Below the pieces are notes generated by a model. It was not told the origin of the DNA. It did not search any database and worked only from the letters and a program-made list of their open reading frames with translations. Source: Chytridium lagenaria (Eukaryota > Chytridiomycota > Chytridiomycetes > Chytridiales > Chytridiaceae). From it: 64,000 bases of DNA. Made by a program: the position numbers and the translations under genes. This document shows, piece after piece, positions 12,709 to 24,581 of the stretch (its first letter is position 1; every line of letters begins with the position of its first letter). Location: positions 21,965-85,964 of the forward strand of contig JAHLKC010000157.1 in the NCBI GenBank assembly GCA_025449115.1. The letters are read 5' to 3'.

Positions 12709-15116
12709 TTACCAGCCTGCCTGAATTTGTCGTCCCGGCCCTAATCCTATACTATAATCAGCGTTAGCTGTTGAAAAACATTGGAGGGTGAAGACTAGCC
12801 TGGTCCCAAAAATACTTTCCGAAAAGGAAGATGTCCCAGATGACAGGAGACCAAGTGGCGAAAGACGTGTTCCAGGTCCACTTGCAAAATTAGCATGCAC
12901 AGAACTTTAATCTATTACCGTTTTAACTGCGATAGTTGCGATGGCATTAGCTTCGATAAGGCACCACCAGATGCAGCCTTATTGTACGCATGAGTCTGAC
13001 TTAGTTCAAGGTTCTTTGCGGAAGCAGGTCGTGCTGAACCGGGGCGTCCAGAAACCCTTGCTGAGATAGGTCGAGAAGGTTCTGGGCGTGGCGTCTCCGC
13101 AAGAATTTCCAAGCTAATTCGTTGAGTATGGCGGATTTTTTTTTAAAATTATTAACCTGTTTCTACCTCTCGCAGAAAGCTCGCGCTTCTGGAGAGGCCA
13201 CGGGGCGTATTGTTATTGCCCTTAAGAGACTATCTGTTGCAGAAAAAGGCTCTTCTGAGCTATCACCTATGGGCATCTCTCGCGACTTGAAGGGATCTGA
13301 TCACATATGATGACATCAAGTTTATGAGATAGTTTCCAGCTTACCTTGAGCCTCGCTTAAAAAGGCCTCAAATATTGGTATGATCTGCGCAGAATGAGCA
13401 ATTATATCGAACATTTTCAGTGTACCTCAGACCATATATCCTCGAAGATCAAGAAGTTGATGTCTTCGCGAAAGCTTTCGTTGGGTGCCAGCAGCATAGA
13501 GCGCCTGCCCCTTTGCTGTAAGCCTTTGTCGAAAGAGTCTCCCCTGTGGAATCCGTTAAAAAAAAGCCGTGTCTGTGCAGATTACAAGTCGTCAGTAGCA
13601 AACACTTCTTCCACACTTCCATTTTCTGCAAGTATTTCCAAGCTTTCCATGGTAAAGTCATGACAAGGTATGGAATAAAGAGGCTTCAAGTCATCCAAAG
13701 TTGTAAACTCCTGAGAATATACACTAGGATTAACGGAGGGAAACTCATAGACTATCGCATCACAGTCCTTTTTTGTTAGCACGAAAGAGATGGTCCTTTT
13801 TACCTGAAACAACCAAAATACATCGTACACGTTGATTTCGGCGGACGACTCAATGACGTCACTTGAAAAGGGAATGAAGCAGACATAAGGTTGGCCATGA
13901 GTCAAAGTTAAATTAACATTTTCAGATGGCCCAGCTCCAACGACAAGCAAAAAATGTCGACCGTCAGTGTGTTGTTGCGAGATTTCAAGTGAGGCTTTTG
14001 CGAGAGACGACTTCATATCCCCAACCTCAAACGATATCACGTCTACAGAACAGCTCGAGAATGTGGCCGCATCATCACGCCTTGCGTGAGGGTCTTTTGA
14101 CGTTGGAGTAACGCTTCTTTTTGGAGTTCCGGGCTGATCGCAATACTTAAATAATGCCCTAAGGGACTTGTGAGCGCTCTTCGAGTTGAAAACTATACCA
14201 TGTAGATTTGGCTCCTTTTTCTAATGATTCCCGAAGATTCTGAAGTGCTTCCTCCGTCTGGGGGCTTGCCCACGAAAATCTACTGTGGGAAGACTCTTCG
14301 ACATTGGGGCTTTTTCTGCTGTGGCGGAAAACTGAGTTGGCGTAAAACAGCTCTGTCGGTCAAGAGCAAGACCAGATACAGAAAGATTACTGCTGAAGGC
14401 TTTTGAGACTGGATGCCCTGTAGTATCCGGAGTTTCTGACGTCATGGCATCGTACTTTGTTAAATAGGGAGAAAAGAGCCCTTGCCCGCTCCACGGATAT
14501 AGACTCATATCCGATATCATTAGAAGAAATGAATCCTTCGCCACGAATCCTAAAGCTTGTAAGAATTATCAAGAAAGTGTCAGTTTACCTAATATGTGGG
14601 AATAGATGTGCCCACTCCTTGCATTCAAGCTCTAAAGGGTTCTTTTGTCCTGAAATATTGAGTGGAGCTTCTACTCAATAATATGAGTATTTTCAATAAT
14701 ATTTGAAATAACCTTTGTACATGATTTCATCTAGTTTCTCGACCATCCCTTGGATGAGAGCTGTCGCCTGCAGATCAAAGTCCTTTTATGGGCCACATTA
14801 GACGGATGGCAGAGTTGCATGAATTATTACCTGCTCCGTCGATGCCTCACTCCAGTCACTGCTGTAAGGATAGCTGCTTGGAGCATGATTTGAGTTTGAT
14901 GATTCACTGACGGATGAGAATGTTCCATTTGAGCTGCTGTCGAGGCTCTTTGATGCCTGAGACGAAGAATAAACAAGCATCTGACAAGTGCGGACTAAAC
15001 AATTTTTGGAAAATTTCAGACAAATTGCAGACAATTCTCGCTCGTTTGCATGCGAAGTTGACTCCACAGATCCGAGTGGCCCATAAACTCTCGAGGTTAA
15101 GTTTCGCAGAATTGAG
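12709..15116 (-). CDS. Ser-rich multi-exon protein, function not recognised
   Basis: Several open stretches on the minus strand join through short introns. Near the N-terminus: EQKLAPYFFNSILRNL, then a Ser-rich region (SSSQASKSLDSSSNGTFSSV) and YPYSSDWSEASTEQ. After introns: ATALIQGMVEKLDEIMYK, NPLELECKEWAHLFPHIR and SFLLMISDMSLYPWSGQG. A longer folded-looking segment at 14040-13580 includes SFEVGDMKSSLAKASLEI, HFLLVVGAGPSENVNL, QVKRTISFVLTKKD and SIPCHDFTMESLEILAENG. The C-terminal part is Pro/Ser/Arg/Ala-rich (RPGSARPASAKNLELSQ). No in-frame ATG precedes the first segment, so the first exon probably lies under the SNAPC3 5' end. No known domain identified. The C-terminal limit is uncertain. 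Confidence 0.5.
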
Positions 15117-15126
15117 TTAAAGAAGT

Positions 15127-16369
15127 ATGGAGCCAATTTCTGTTCAAGGGTTTATAGAAACGTGTGAGAGGCTGCGCAGGCGTCAAGTAGCATTCGTCAC
15201 AGAGTGCATGCAGTTAGAAGACATTGATGTTTCTTCTTTTGGTGTGAGTTTGAGGAATAACGCCATCTCAAGCAGTAAGAGTTGATTCAACTGTGCTTAG
15301 TCGTGCTTGAATGATGTAGGTTGTCATTAACTAGTCTAATAGAGAGTTCTGCCAGGGAGAATCTGGTGGCAGCGATAGCGTCTTCAGAATTGGAATGCCT
15401 GAAGTAAGTAACTTAATATATAAGTTTTATAAGTGACGATATTGATTAATTACAGGAAAGATAACCGGTCGTCTGTTTCCTCTACCGCTGCCCCGCAGAA
15501 GTTTTACGAGGGCTACCTGAATGTTGAGAGGATGCAAAATCGATTTAACAGTCTCCAGGGCCTCCCTTAAATCATGCTTTCGGAGAAAGGACGATGTATT
15601 GCTGGATATCGAGTTTGCAAGCCCGTTTTACAAGAAAAGAAACATACCGAATTGATTGTTTGCGCGAGCGCGACATTGGAAGATATTCGAAGGAGCATTG
15701 CATGCACTTCAGATGACATCAGCTTCAAACTTATCGCCAGGAGACCATAGCCGATATTCAAGTCTGGATAAACGGCATATTTTTTATTGAAGGCGTGTTT
15801 TACTTTGAGGAGATGACAGATGCGTCTCGTCATGTATTTGAGGCCATAGAAAGATGGTCTTTAAAGGATACACGATACAAGTCATTCTCTTCTCAGCCAT
15901 TTTTAATGCGTTCGATGAAGGAGAGACGGATCTCTGATCTATCAATACGCTTGAATATCCCTTACCTACTTGTGCATCAAAACGCCTGCGAGCATACCTG
16001 GAAAATCACTTCGATGCGGTTTGTTTCTAGTAGATCTTTTACTAGCTAACCACGTTCTAGAATGAAGCATTCGCGAGATGATACATCGCCAGCCAACTAT
16101 CCTTTGTGTCTCTCCGAACCCCTGCTCAATCGCAGAAATGCTTTTTTTGCGAAAGTCATAATTCAATGTATGTAATCTACATCTTCAGTATTGTTATTCA
16201 TTCTAATGTGCTACCCATCAGTTATGTTGTGTTCGATAACAGCTTTCCTCCAAGAAATCCGTGTGGATGTTGTAAAGGTTGTCTCTTGTCATCCCGCGAA
16301 TTGTCTGCTTCTGAAAGTTTGTTCAAAATTGTTTCAACACAACCTGTCGGACATACCCCAACCTCATGA
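15127..16369 (+). CDS. SNAPC3-like subunit of the snRNA-activating protein complex
   Basis: SNAPc binds the proximal sequence element of snRNA promoters for Pol II and Pol III. The predicted start is MEPISVQGFIETCERL at 15127. The diagnostic region is at 15745-16140: VWINGIFFIEGVFYFEEMTD, then MKERRISDLSIRLNIPYLLV and HQNACEHTWKITSMR, matching the SNAPC3 pattern of an M+-F-DL-RLG-PYL--HQ--CEH block. It is followed by a Cys-rich end, CFFCESHNS and, after an intron, VVFDNSFPPRNPCGCCKGC, equivalent to the zinc-binding C-terminus. The stop TGA at 16367-16369 overlaps the ATG inferred for the CLASP gene. The N-terminal exons (15130-15560) are less certain. The gene is short for the family. Confidence 0.8.
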
Positions 16370-18495
16370 TAGCAGAGGAGATAATTTCACCCATACCCGT
16401 ACGATAGCAATGCCATACTGCACTCTAACATTCAAATATATTGTATATAGCTTGTGGATTGTGACCAGGAGATTGCAGTTTTTAAGGACGCTTTTGTGGG
16501 GAAAGAGACAGAGCAGAATTGGGGAAAACGCCTTTCCGCCATACACAGGCTTCGTGGACTTGCTATAGGAAACAATGCAAGAAACGAGAGTTACTCTCAT
16601 TATCTAAAAAACGTTATACCTTATGTAGCTGAATGCGTAAGTCTTGAACTATACCATCACTGCTTTTAATGCTTTCTAGACTGTCAGCCACGATCTTCAT
16701 TGGTTCTGCAAGCATGCATTGCCATTCAAGACTTGTCCGATACCTCGTACCCTAGGCTGGATCCTCATTCTGAATCCCTGGCAAAGGCTCTCCTCAAACT
16801 TACAACTCAACGAAAAAGGTCATTACTTCAACGGCATCGTCTGCAATGGAGTCGATTATTCGAAACTGCAGTTCCCCTCACAAGCTCTTACCTCTCTTTG
16901 AATCGATGTCACTGGATAAGTCTGCCTCGGCAAGACAGTGTGTATCTTTTTTTGTCAAAGCAGTTATGGAAGCAGCACCCTCTAGTTCCCGGCACGAAGC
17001 AGAAAAGATAATTTTCTTAAATATTATTGAAAAATACCTTGTAAAGGCGATTGTCGATTCAGATAACATCGTCGCGGGAACAGTCGCGAAATTTACAGCA
17101 TTCTTCAAGATCAATATCCCGAACGAGCATCAAGGTACATTCGTTTGCCTTTTATACCCGTATTGACCATTTGACAGTTTGCTTAACAGCTTGGATCTTC
17201 ATGGGAGGAAAATACTTCAGATAGCTCAAGGTATCAAGAAACCTCTTGCTACGAAGACGTCAAAATCCAAGATCCCCTTGCAAAATTCAAGTCCAGTCAG
17301 GACAACACACATAAAACTTCTGACTCGCCTGAGCCGCTGATCCATTTTATTTCTAAATCTATGCCACAAGGTTTGTATTCTTTGTTACTTTGTTCCTTTA
17401 ACCTTTGTTGTCTTTTCCCCTTTGCAAACTTCGCTTACAAATGTCATTAATAGCAATTCTTCCTGTAATAGATACGTTGGCATTGACAGCAACGGCGTCG
17501 GACATTAGTATTTCTGCTGAAGATTCTTTTTTGAAAGAGAGAGTATTGTAACCACGAAGAAGTTCTTAATGTAAGGTTTGGTATCGGTGTCGTTCGTAAT
17601 ATTAGTAGGAAACAGCTCCTTCGAGTTTAATGGATGTGAGCAGCTACAGCATAGAAGGATACAGTTTGATTTTAGTCACGATGAAACACGTACTGTAAAG
17701 CTGACTACGTTACGGATCGCTATCAGCCACCGAACCCTCCTATCGTAGTTCCCAAGGTCTTAGAGCAGTGGAACGAGTTTAAGGAGGAGACTGAACTGAC
17801 CATTGAAGCCTGTTTGAAGCAGCTTGAGTCACACATATCCACGGTACTCATATCAGAATACCTTTTTTAACTTTGCAGGAGGATCGCCTGAAACTTTTGT
17901 TTCAGTTAAAGCGTTTGCTTCAAATCGACGCAGCGAATAATGTAGTTCAAGTTTTACACTTACTCATTGACTTACAATGCGGTTTTGACGAGAAGGTTGA
18001 AAGTTTTCTGGCTTTAATAATTAACAGAGGATACAGATAGCTGCAGCAGCAGAATCTGCAATAGCAGCTCTTATGGAAATAACTCCAAAAACACTCTGGA
18101 ATCCGCATTACTCGAGTGCTATCAAAGTCTATGAAGCTTCCGTCTTTGAACCATCTTGGCGAGAACGATATGCATTTAAACTATCGGCCTGACCCAATAG
18201 CATCTATCTTACACTTGATCCTCATTTTGTTTGGATTGCATGACGGACATCTATCACGGCTCACTGATATTGTGGCTTCTTGCGTAAAGGTAAAGAAGGG
18301 GACCATAATATACTGATATGAAACAAGATCCTGGGTGAAAGCGAGAACGCTGAGTGCCGATTGAATGCAAGTCTTATCCTAGCAAGAGTTTCTCACGTCT
18401 GGAAAGAAGGTTTTAAACACTTCACGCAAGGGTTGAATCGGGGACAAACGAAATTAATTGACCTATACGCCAAGCGCCTTGTTCTCTTATCATAA
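16366..18495 (+). CDS. CLASP-family microtubule-associated protein (TOG domain), with an apparent frame break
   Basis: CLASP/Stu1 proteins stabilise microtubules at kinetochores, the spindle and the cortex. The inferred first exon, MIAEEIISPIP (16366-16398), is joined by a 52-nt intron containing CTCTAAC to VDCDQEIAVFKDAFVGKETE and QNWGKRLSAIHRLRGLAIGN, the CLASP_N TOG signature (GKETE-NW--R---I--LR-L). Next: SSLVLQACIAIQDLS, AKALLKLTT, then in another frame KKVITSTASSAMESIIRNC, which corresponds to the ATKKV--NAA segment of CLASPs. One base therefore seems missing near 16808. A Ser-rich linker follows (17200-17350). C-terminal helical repeats include LLFQLKRLLQIDAANNVV and QIAAAAESAIAALMEI, and the end is KRLVLLS with TAA at 18493-18495. 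The convergent NDUFA9 stop is 39 bp away. Confidence 0.82.
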
Positions 18496-18534
18496 TAATA
18501 AAATCCAAGCAACAAAAAGCTGCATACAACCAGT

Positions 18535-20167
18535 CTAAGATTTCAAGCTCAAATCTTGCCTCAAGTACTTTTTGACATCCATTTCGTATGACGTTGTTTG
18601 GAACTCGGCGGGACGGAACTTCTTAATGAACCGCAAAACGGTCTCTTCAAGGACCAGAGGTTCGATGCCAGCATCAGCAAAAGTGTTAACGCCAGTGGGC
18701 ACCTCGTCAACGTAGTGCTACTAAAATAAGCAATCGTGGCAATTTTCCAACACACAAACCTTATCGATGATCTCAGTGTTAAGGATTGGGGTATGAAGAG
18801 ATATCGAGTTGATGACATAACCAAGAAGGCTTATGAAGATTTAGATAATGAAAAATAAATTGGAAGCAAGACAAACCCTTACCGAGCCATAGCACGAGGG
18901 CAATGCCATACAGTGGGGTCTCGCTTAGTCACATCTAAGAAAAACTTTACCAGACTTTCGTAATGATAAGCACGAGGCCTAGGTTTCATGAGATATTAGG
19001 GTTCGGTCTTAAATATGGCGAGCCTACCCGTAGAGTTCAAACACTTTTCCCTCGTGGCCCGGGTTGCGCACCAAATTAGATATAGCAACCGCGACATCGT
19101 TAACCTAGAAAATTATCAACATGCTTAAAACAGCTATCCCTACGTAAACGGGGCGGACAATGGTTTTGCCATTGTTAAAGATAGGAAAGCCGAAAGGACT
19201 AATCTTGGCGTAATCTGAAAATATATTAAAGGATGCCAAACCCCACAAACTTACAGCCCATCAAGTTAAAGTACCTGTCCTCGTGCCCATAAAGCGTCGA
19301 AGGCCGAACAATTATAGCCGATGGAAATTCTTCCTTTACTGCCAACTCACCCTCGCCCTTTATACCAAAAAAATTTAGCGTCAAAAAACTATTACAGCAT
19401 AATAAATAGACCTACTTTAGTCCTGTGGATCGTTGAGGTCGAACTAGCATCAGCTCCGATAGCAGAAACTTGAATAAAGCTTGTAACCCCGAGTTCTTTA
19501 GAAAGACGAGCGAGATTACGTGCTGCTTTAACATTCACATCCGCGATTGAGAAATTCCTAATATCAAAATGAGCATCGAGAAAAATGACGATATTGATAC
19601 AGAAATAATGACGTACTTAGTTGAGTGATTGGCACCAATAAGGTTGACCACAGTGTCTGAATGCCGAATGCAAGAAACTAACTGATCCTCGTTGCGAAGG
19701 TCGAAGCGCTGCAAGGGTGAGGAAAATCAAGCTTAAAGGCCTACCAATTGAACAATTTGTCCAAGATCCCCATAACCTTCAGATGGCGCTTCTCGTCATC
19801 AGTCCCGCGATACGGCGTGATGACCTGTGTTCCTTTCTTACCTATCGTCATGTCTCAGTTAAAGAATAAAGCGGGTCGCCCAAGCATACCAAGCGCATTA
19901 ACAACATATCTCCCAAGAAATCCTGTTGCTCCAAAGACCGTTGTGACATGGCCTTAGATGCCTTTAGCGTGAAAGATGAATTGAACTCAAACCTGACACA
20001 GATGATCGCCCACCGCTGCCTTTTTTCACAAAGACACTTGGAGCCGAGGCAGAAGTCCGAGTGACGACATCAGTTGACGTAAAACGCTGCGACGATGCAC
20101 TTGATCAGCCTCATTAGATCCCCACGTTCATCATTACCTTTGCGGTCTGCAAGTAGACCCCCCTCAT
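18535..20167 (-). CDS. NDUFA9: NDUFA9-type 39/40 kDa accessory subunit of mitochondrial complex I
   Basis: This atypical short-chain dehydrogenase binds NADPH in the complex I peripheral arm and is imported into mitochondria. Exon 1 is [10 protein letters not shown] (start 20167); a 51-nt intron joins [19 protein letters not shown], a basic, Ser/Thr-rich presequence. After a 40-nt intron comes [19 protein letters not shown], the Rossmann GxxGxxG motif. Then [70 protein letters not shown], all NDUFA9 landmarks. The end reads [12 protein letters not shown], stop at 18535-18537. Six or more introns of 40-55 nt. The gene implies that respiratory complex I is present. Start codons of this gene and divergent UPF2 are 47 bp apart. 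Confidence 0.9.
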
Positions 20168-20214
20168 CTTTAAGTGAAAAAGGACGGAGACAATTGCCGT
20201 TACACAACTTTGAG

Positions 20215-23200
20215 ATGGAGAAGGATGGAGAGGATGCGACACCTACCATCATTACGCTCAGCAAAAAGCTTGAGCTTAGAGCAGAGAACATGTCATCGGC
20301 AAAGAACGGTAAGATCTTTATTTTTTCAATCTGTTTGTCTAATATTTTAAGTTGCTGGCAGCGAGCAAAACCTTGATGGCTCTATAAGAAAAACACTGCA
20401 TTTATAAGAAAACTCAAGGTTTCTCTCACGTTTGAAAACGTAGCAAACCTTAAGAAAGAGGCTATGGATTAAAGCTCGAGAAATACTTATCGGAGATCGT
20501 TGTTGTTATTGCGGACCTAAAATTTACCAAATCACTTGACGTTTGGGCCGCTCTTGAAATATGCTCATTGCTACATCGAAGATTTCCCGACTTTGTGAAT
20601 TGATTGTATCAAGTTTACTCAATCTTATCTCCCCACCGCGTTATCTTCCATACCCGCGGATTTGCGAGAACGAGAGGAGCAAAGTCGTACAGCGAAACAA
20701 AAGGGGATATTAAGGCTACTTATGGACCTACAAATTGTCGGCGTTATACCGGTTACGAAAACATATATTAATGACGCAGTGAAAAACTTGGTAAAAACTC
20801 TTGAAAAGATTGTGCATTAATTATGCAGTTTGCATTAGACAAAGAATTTCAAAACTTGTCGGTGGCTGCAGCCTTTGCCAAGGCTTTTGGGGAGATACTC
20901 AAAACAGCAGCATTTCCAGATGTGTGTTTATTTGTTATACTTTTGTTACCAACTTTTTTTGCTAACTCTCAAATGAAGCTTTCCGAAAATAGCCATCAGA
21001 CCTATATTGCTTTACCTGTAATTAAATTTGTTCATGACGTGGTTGTCGAGTACCATTCGAACGCATGCAAGCACCTCGTTCGCATGCATAAGGTTGGAAA
21101 AATATGCATAACTGTCTAATTCGTCGAAGCAAATTAAGAAAATGCAGCAAAGCAACAACGAATATTTGTTTTCAAAAGGGGATATCTCAGAAGAGCGCCA
21201 AGAAAAATACCAAAAAGCCTTGAAGATCTTTGAGAAGTTTCAAGTACAAGTCAAAGCTATTTCTGAGGGACTATCTTTGGAAATTCCGGAGCTGCCAATT
21301 GAAGATGCCGGGGATAAAAATAGCATGAGTATTAACTATGGAGCAGCGCATTCAAATGACAAAGTAATTTATTTTTTTCAATTCATTTTTAATGGTTCAG
21401 GGATCGGGTGAGAACTTCTTGTGGGAAGATGAAGAAAATCGCCTTTTTTACGAGGAGCTAGTAGATTTAAAGGACTTTGTGCCGAGCGTCTTGCTTGGAG
21501 AGAAGCAATCAATAATTGAGGGCACCAATATTTTTAAAATTGACGAACCTATGGACAGTACAACCGAGGAAACAATTGTTTTGCAGGATAAGCCGGAAGA
21601 GCCGGATAAGGCAGACCTTACTGAAAATGAATCGACAGATAATGTTGCCAGCCGTGCAGAAGCAGTCATCGCGAAGTTACTGTCGACGCATAATCGCACG
21701 GCTATAGACGAAGTTGCTGTAGAGTTTGGATTCTTAAACTCGAAGACGGCACGAAAAAAACTAATATCTGCTCTCATTGCTCTTCCTCGTGGTCGCAATG
21801 ACGTCCTTCCTTATGTAGCTCGGTTTATCGCCACTGTGAGATTATATATGCCTGATGTTGAGAGCAGCGTGGTAGAATATGTTAGTGGTTAATTATTTTC
21901 AATCGGCTAAGGTTATAAATAGCTGCATCTCCATTTTAAAGGAATCTTGAGAAGGAAAGAAAAAGTGCCGCTAGATGAACGGTTACGGGTTGGTAATTTC
22001 ATTGGCAGTGCTGATTGTGCTTTAGACATTCGATTCATTGCAGAGCTCACAAAATTCCGTGTCTTGCCCATTCACGTTCCTCTTTACGTCGTCAAAGCTC
22101 TTATTGACGATTTTTCCCACCCAATTATTGAGGTTCTTTGCCCATTCTTAGAGGCATGTGGCCGCTTTTTATATCGAGGAGAAGAAAGTGCGGCTAGGAT
22201 GGAGGCATTGGTTTGTTTGTTTCGTGACTGCATTAATTTATAAATCTCAGCTTGAAGTGATGTTGAGAAAGAAAGGTGTTCAAAATCTTGATAGTCGGCA
22301 AGCACTGTTGATTGACAATGCATATTATTCCGTAAGTTACATCAATCCTCTAGTAGGGTTTATAAATCTCATCCCATACTTAAGTGCAATCCGCCCGAGA
22401 TGAGTCTAGCCGCAGTAAAAGAAAGACTTCCTCTGGAGCTTTACATTCGAAAGCTTCTATATTCAGACCTCAGTCGAAGGTCAGTGGATAAAGTCATAAA
22501 GCAATTGCGAAAAATGAATTGGGAGGATTCGGTGACCAAACTACTCTTGAAAAAATATTTTCGAAAAGTCTGGAAGATAAAGTTTTCAAATATCCATCTT
22601 ATGGCATTTATGGTTAGCGAACTAGCCAGGAATTTACCCCGGCTTTGGGGTATACATCGTTGATACGTGTATAGAAGAGATCCGATGGGGATTGGAGACG
22701 AATGTGTTTAACATAATCTACGCCGTGTATCTACCGTGCGCTATTTGGGAGAGCTCTACAACTACCGTATGGTTGATAGTAATATTATTTTCGATGCACT
22801 GTATTTTATCTTGCGCTTTGGTCACGGTGAATAAGGGTCTATCTTGGGTTGCTAAACTTTTATAGACACCGGTTTTCCTGAACCGTTCAATCATGCGCTC
22901 TAGATTCGCCTAATGACTTTTTCCGAATTAGAGTATGCTGCACGTTGCTAGATACATGTGGTATTTATTTTGACCGCGGACTAAACGCACGCCGAATGGA
23001 TGAGTTTATGGCATTCTTGCAGGTACTTGATGGTATGATTGAGGCCTTGACATACATAGATATACTTTTTCTCCAAAGACCATGCACCACAAGATATTTC
23101 TTTCTTGATAACGGAGACAATAGAAACTCTGCGCCCAAAGGAAGACACTGGCAAAGGACTGGGAAGAGGCCGTAAATACCTTTAAGTCATTAGTTGACAC

Positions 23201-23808
23201 CGCAATATCTGAAAATGAACTGTATCATAGCGAGGATGATGAGAAGGGAGGACTGCGTCAGACAATAGATCTGATAGAGACTCCTCTGGCGGGAGTGGCG
23301 CAGAGGAAGGGTCTGAGAATGGAATGGACGGTGTTCAAGAGGATGTCGATGAAGAAGCGGTGCTATTATTAAAGGAGAAGACCACTAATATAGTGGACGA
23401 GGACTTTGAAAGGAGTTTAACGAGGCAGTACTTCAGAGCTTGGAAAGCAGGAAGAATGATAGGAAAACTGCTACCTTCGATGTGGGCGATTCCCGGCCGC
23501 GTGCGAGCTGAAAATACCGAGAGCGCGAATGGGGAGGTTATGTTCAGCTTGTTAACAAAGCGTGGAAACAAGCAACAGGTATGACCGTAATGCTGTTTTA
23601 TCTAATTGCAAGGTCAAACAATTCACGCTTCCGAGCACAAGTTCTTTTGCTCAAATACCCGCATCACCAGGAAGCTGAACTGGAAGAAAAGCAGCACTTG
23701 AAAAGACTAGTTTTGAATTACGAGGAACGTGAACGCTTGGATAGTGAGAAGGAGAGGGAAAAGGAAAAGGAGAGGGAACAGACGAAGTTTTACTTTAAGC
23801 GCTACTGA
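20215..23808 (+). CDS. UPF2: UPF2/NMD2, MIF4G scaffold of nonsense-mediated mRNA decay, with apparent frame breaks
   Basis: UPF2 bridges UPF1 and UPF3 in nonsense-mediated decay. It starts MEKDGEDATPTI at 20215, then LSKKLELRAEN. Next follow SEQNLDGSIRK and, after one missing A in the run at 20387-20391, NTAFIRKLK; a second missing base near 20470 precedes LEKYLSEIVVVIADLKFTK (first MIF4G). Later: FSKGDISEERQEKYQKALKI, ENFLWEDEENRLFYEELVDL (acidic linker and MIF4G-2), FIAELTKFRVLPIHV, LLYSDLSRRSVDKVIKQLRK, LGELYNYRMVDS and MLDTCGIYFDRG (MIF4G-3), which binds UPF3. The C-terminus has an acidic stretch, VMFSLLTKRGNKQQ (UPF1-binding region) and a Glu/Lys-rich tail ending FYFKRY, TGA at 23806-23808. 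Order and spacing match human UPF2 throughout. Confidence 0.93.
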
Positions 23809-23860
23809 TATGAAAAAGCATCACCTTAGCTAAAGTAATAAATCTTTTTTTCCAAAAATA

Positions 23861-24574
23861 ATGGTTGAAAAGCATGCCCCATTGGCGAAAGCGCCAAAAG
23901 AGCTGCAGGAAGTTGCTTCATACATGAGAAGTGCCGAATCGAAGCTTAAGATACGGCAAGGAATCTTAAACGGTCGCCGAGTGGATTTCTTTAAAGGTGT
24001 TCATCTCATCATGATCATAAAGTAAACTTTGGAAGGAAAACATGCTGCAAATGCTCTTCTTCGAGATCCTTACAAAAAATCACCCGCGAGACCAGCCATC
24101 CCGGACCGTGAAGCTGCAGAGAAGCTTCTCTCGGAGCTGTTGACTTTAGGTTTCTTCATCCGTGTCGAAAAGGAGTCAAAATCCAAGGTGCTTTCGTTGC
24201 AACAGCTTCAGGTATGCAAGAAGTTGCGATCGATCTTTAAGAATCTTTAGGTATTTGGACCTGAAGCATTTTACGTATGGGTCTATGAAGGATCTCAATG
24301 GCGGGGAACTTTAATTGGACTCGGTGTTCTGATGCTGACGTTGGCCGGTGTAATGTTCCCGCTTTGGCCCGCCTCCATGCGTTTGGGTGTTTATTATCTT
24401 TCACTTGCTGTTCTTGGTCTCATGGGTCTTTTTATGGGTCTGGCTGTGGTCAGGTTGATTATTTGGGTGGTTTTAGTTGCAACTACGGGTCGTGGAGGTT
24501 GGCTCTTCCCAAATTTGTTTGCAGATGTTGGCATTGTTGAAAGCTTCATACCAACTTGGAGGTATAGTCAATAA
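23861..24574 (+). CDS. SEC62: SEC62, ER post-translational translocation subunit
   Basis: Sec62 works with Sec61 and Sec63 in post-translational import into the ER. It starts MVEKHAPLAKAPKELQEVA at 23861. Two 39-nt introns (23997-24035, 24212-24250) are removed to give one frame. Signature: GRRVDFFKGKHAANALL near the N-terminus, FGPEAFYVWVYEGSQWRG, then a first membrane segment ending VMFPLWPASMRLGVYYLS and a second, GLFMGLAVVRLIIWVVLV, then the conserved GWLFPNLFADVGIVESFIP. Stop TAA at 24572-24574. At about 210 residues it is shorter than most fungal Sec62, mainly lacking long charged ends. The BAP31-like gene converges with 7 bp between the stop codons. Confidence 0.95.
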
Positions 24575-24581
24575 GCTTTAT

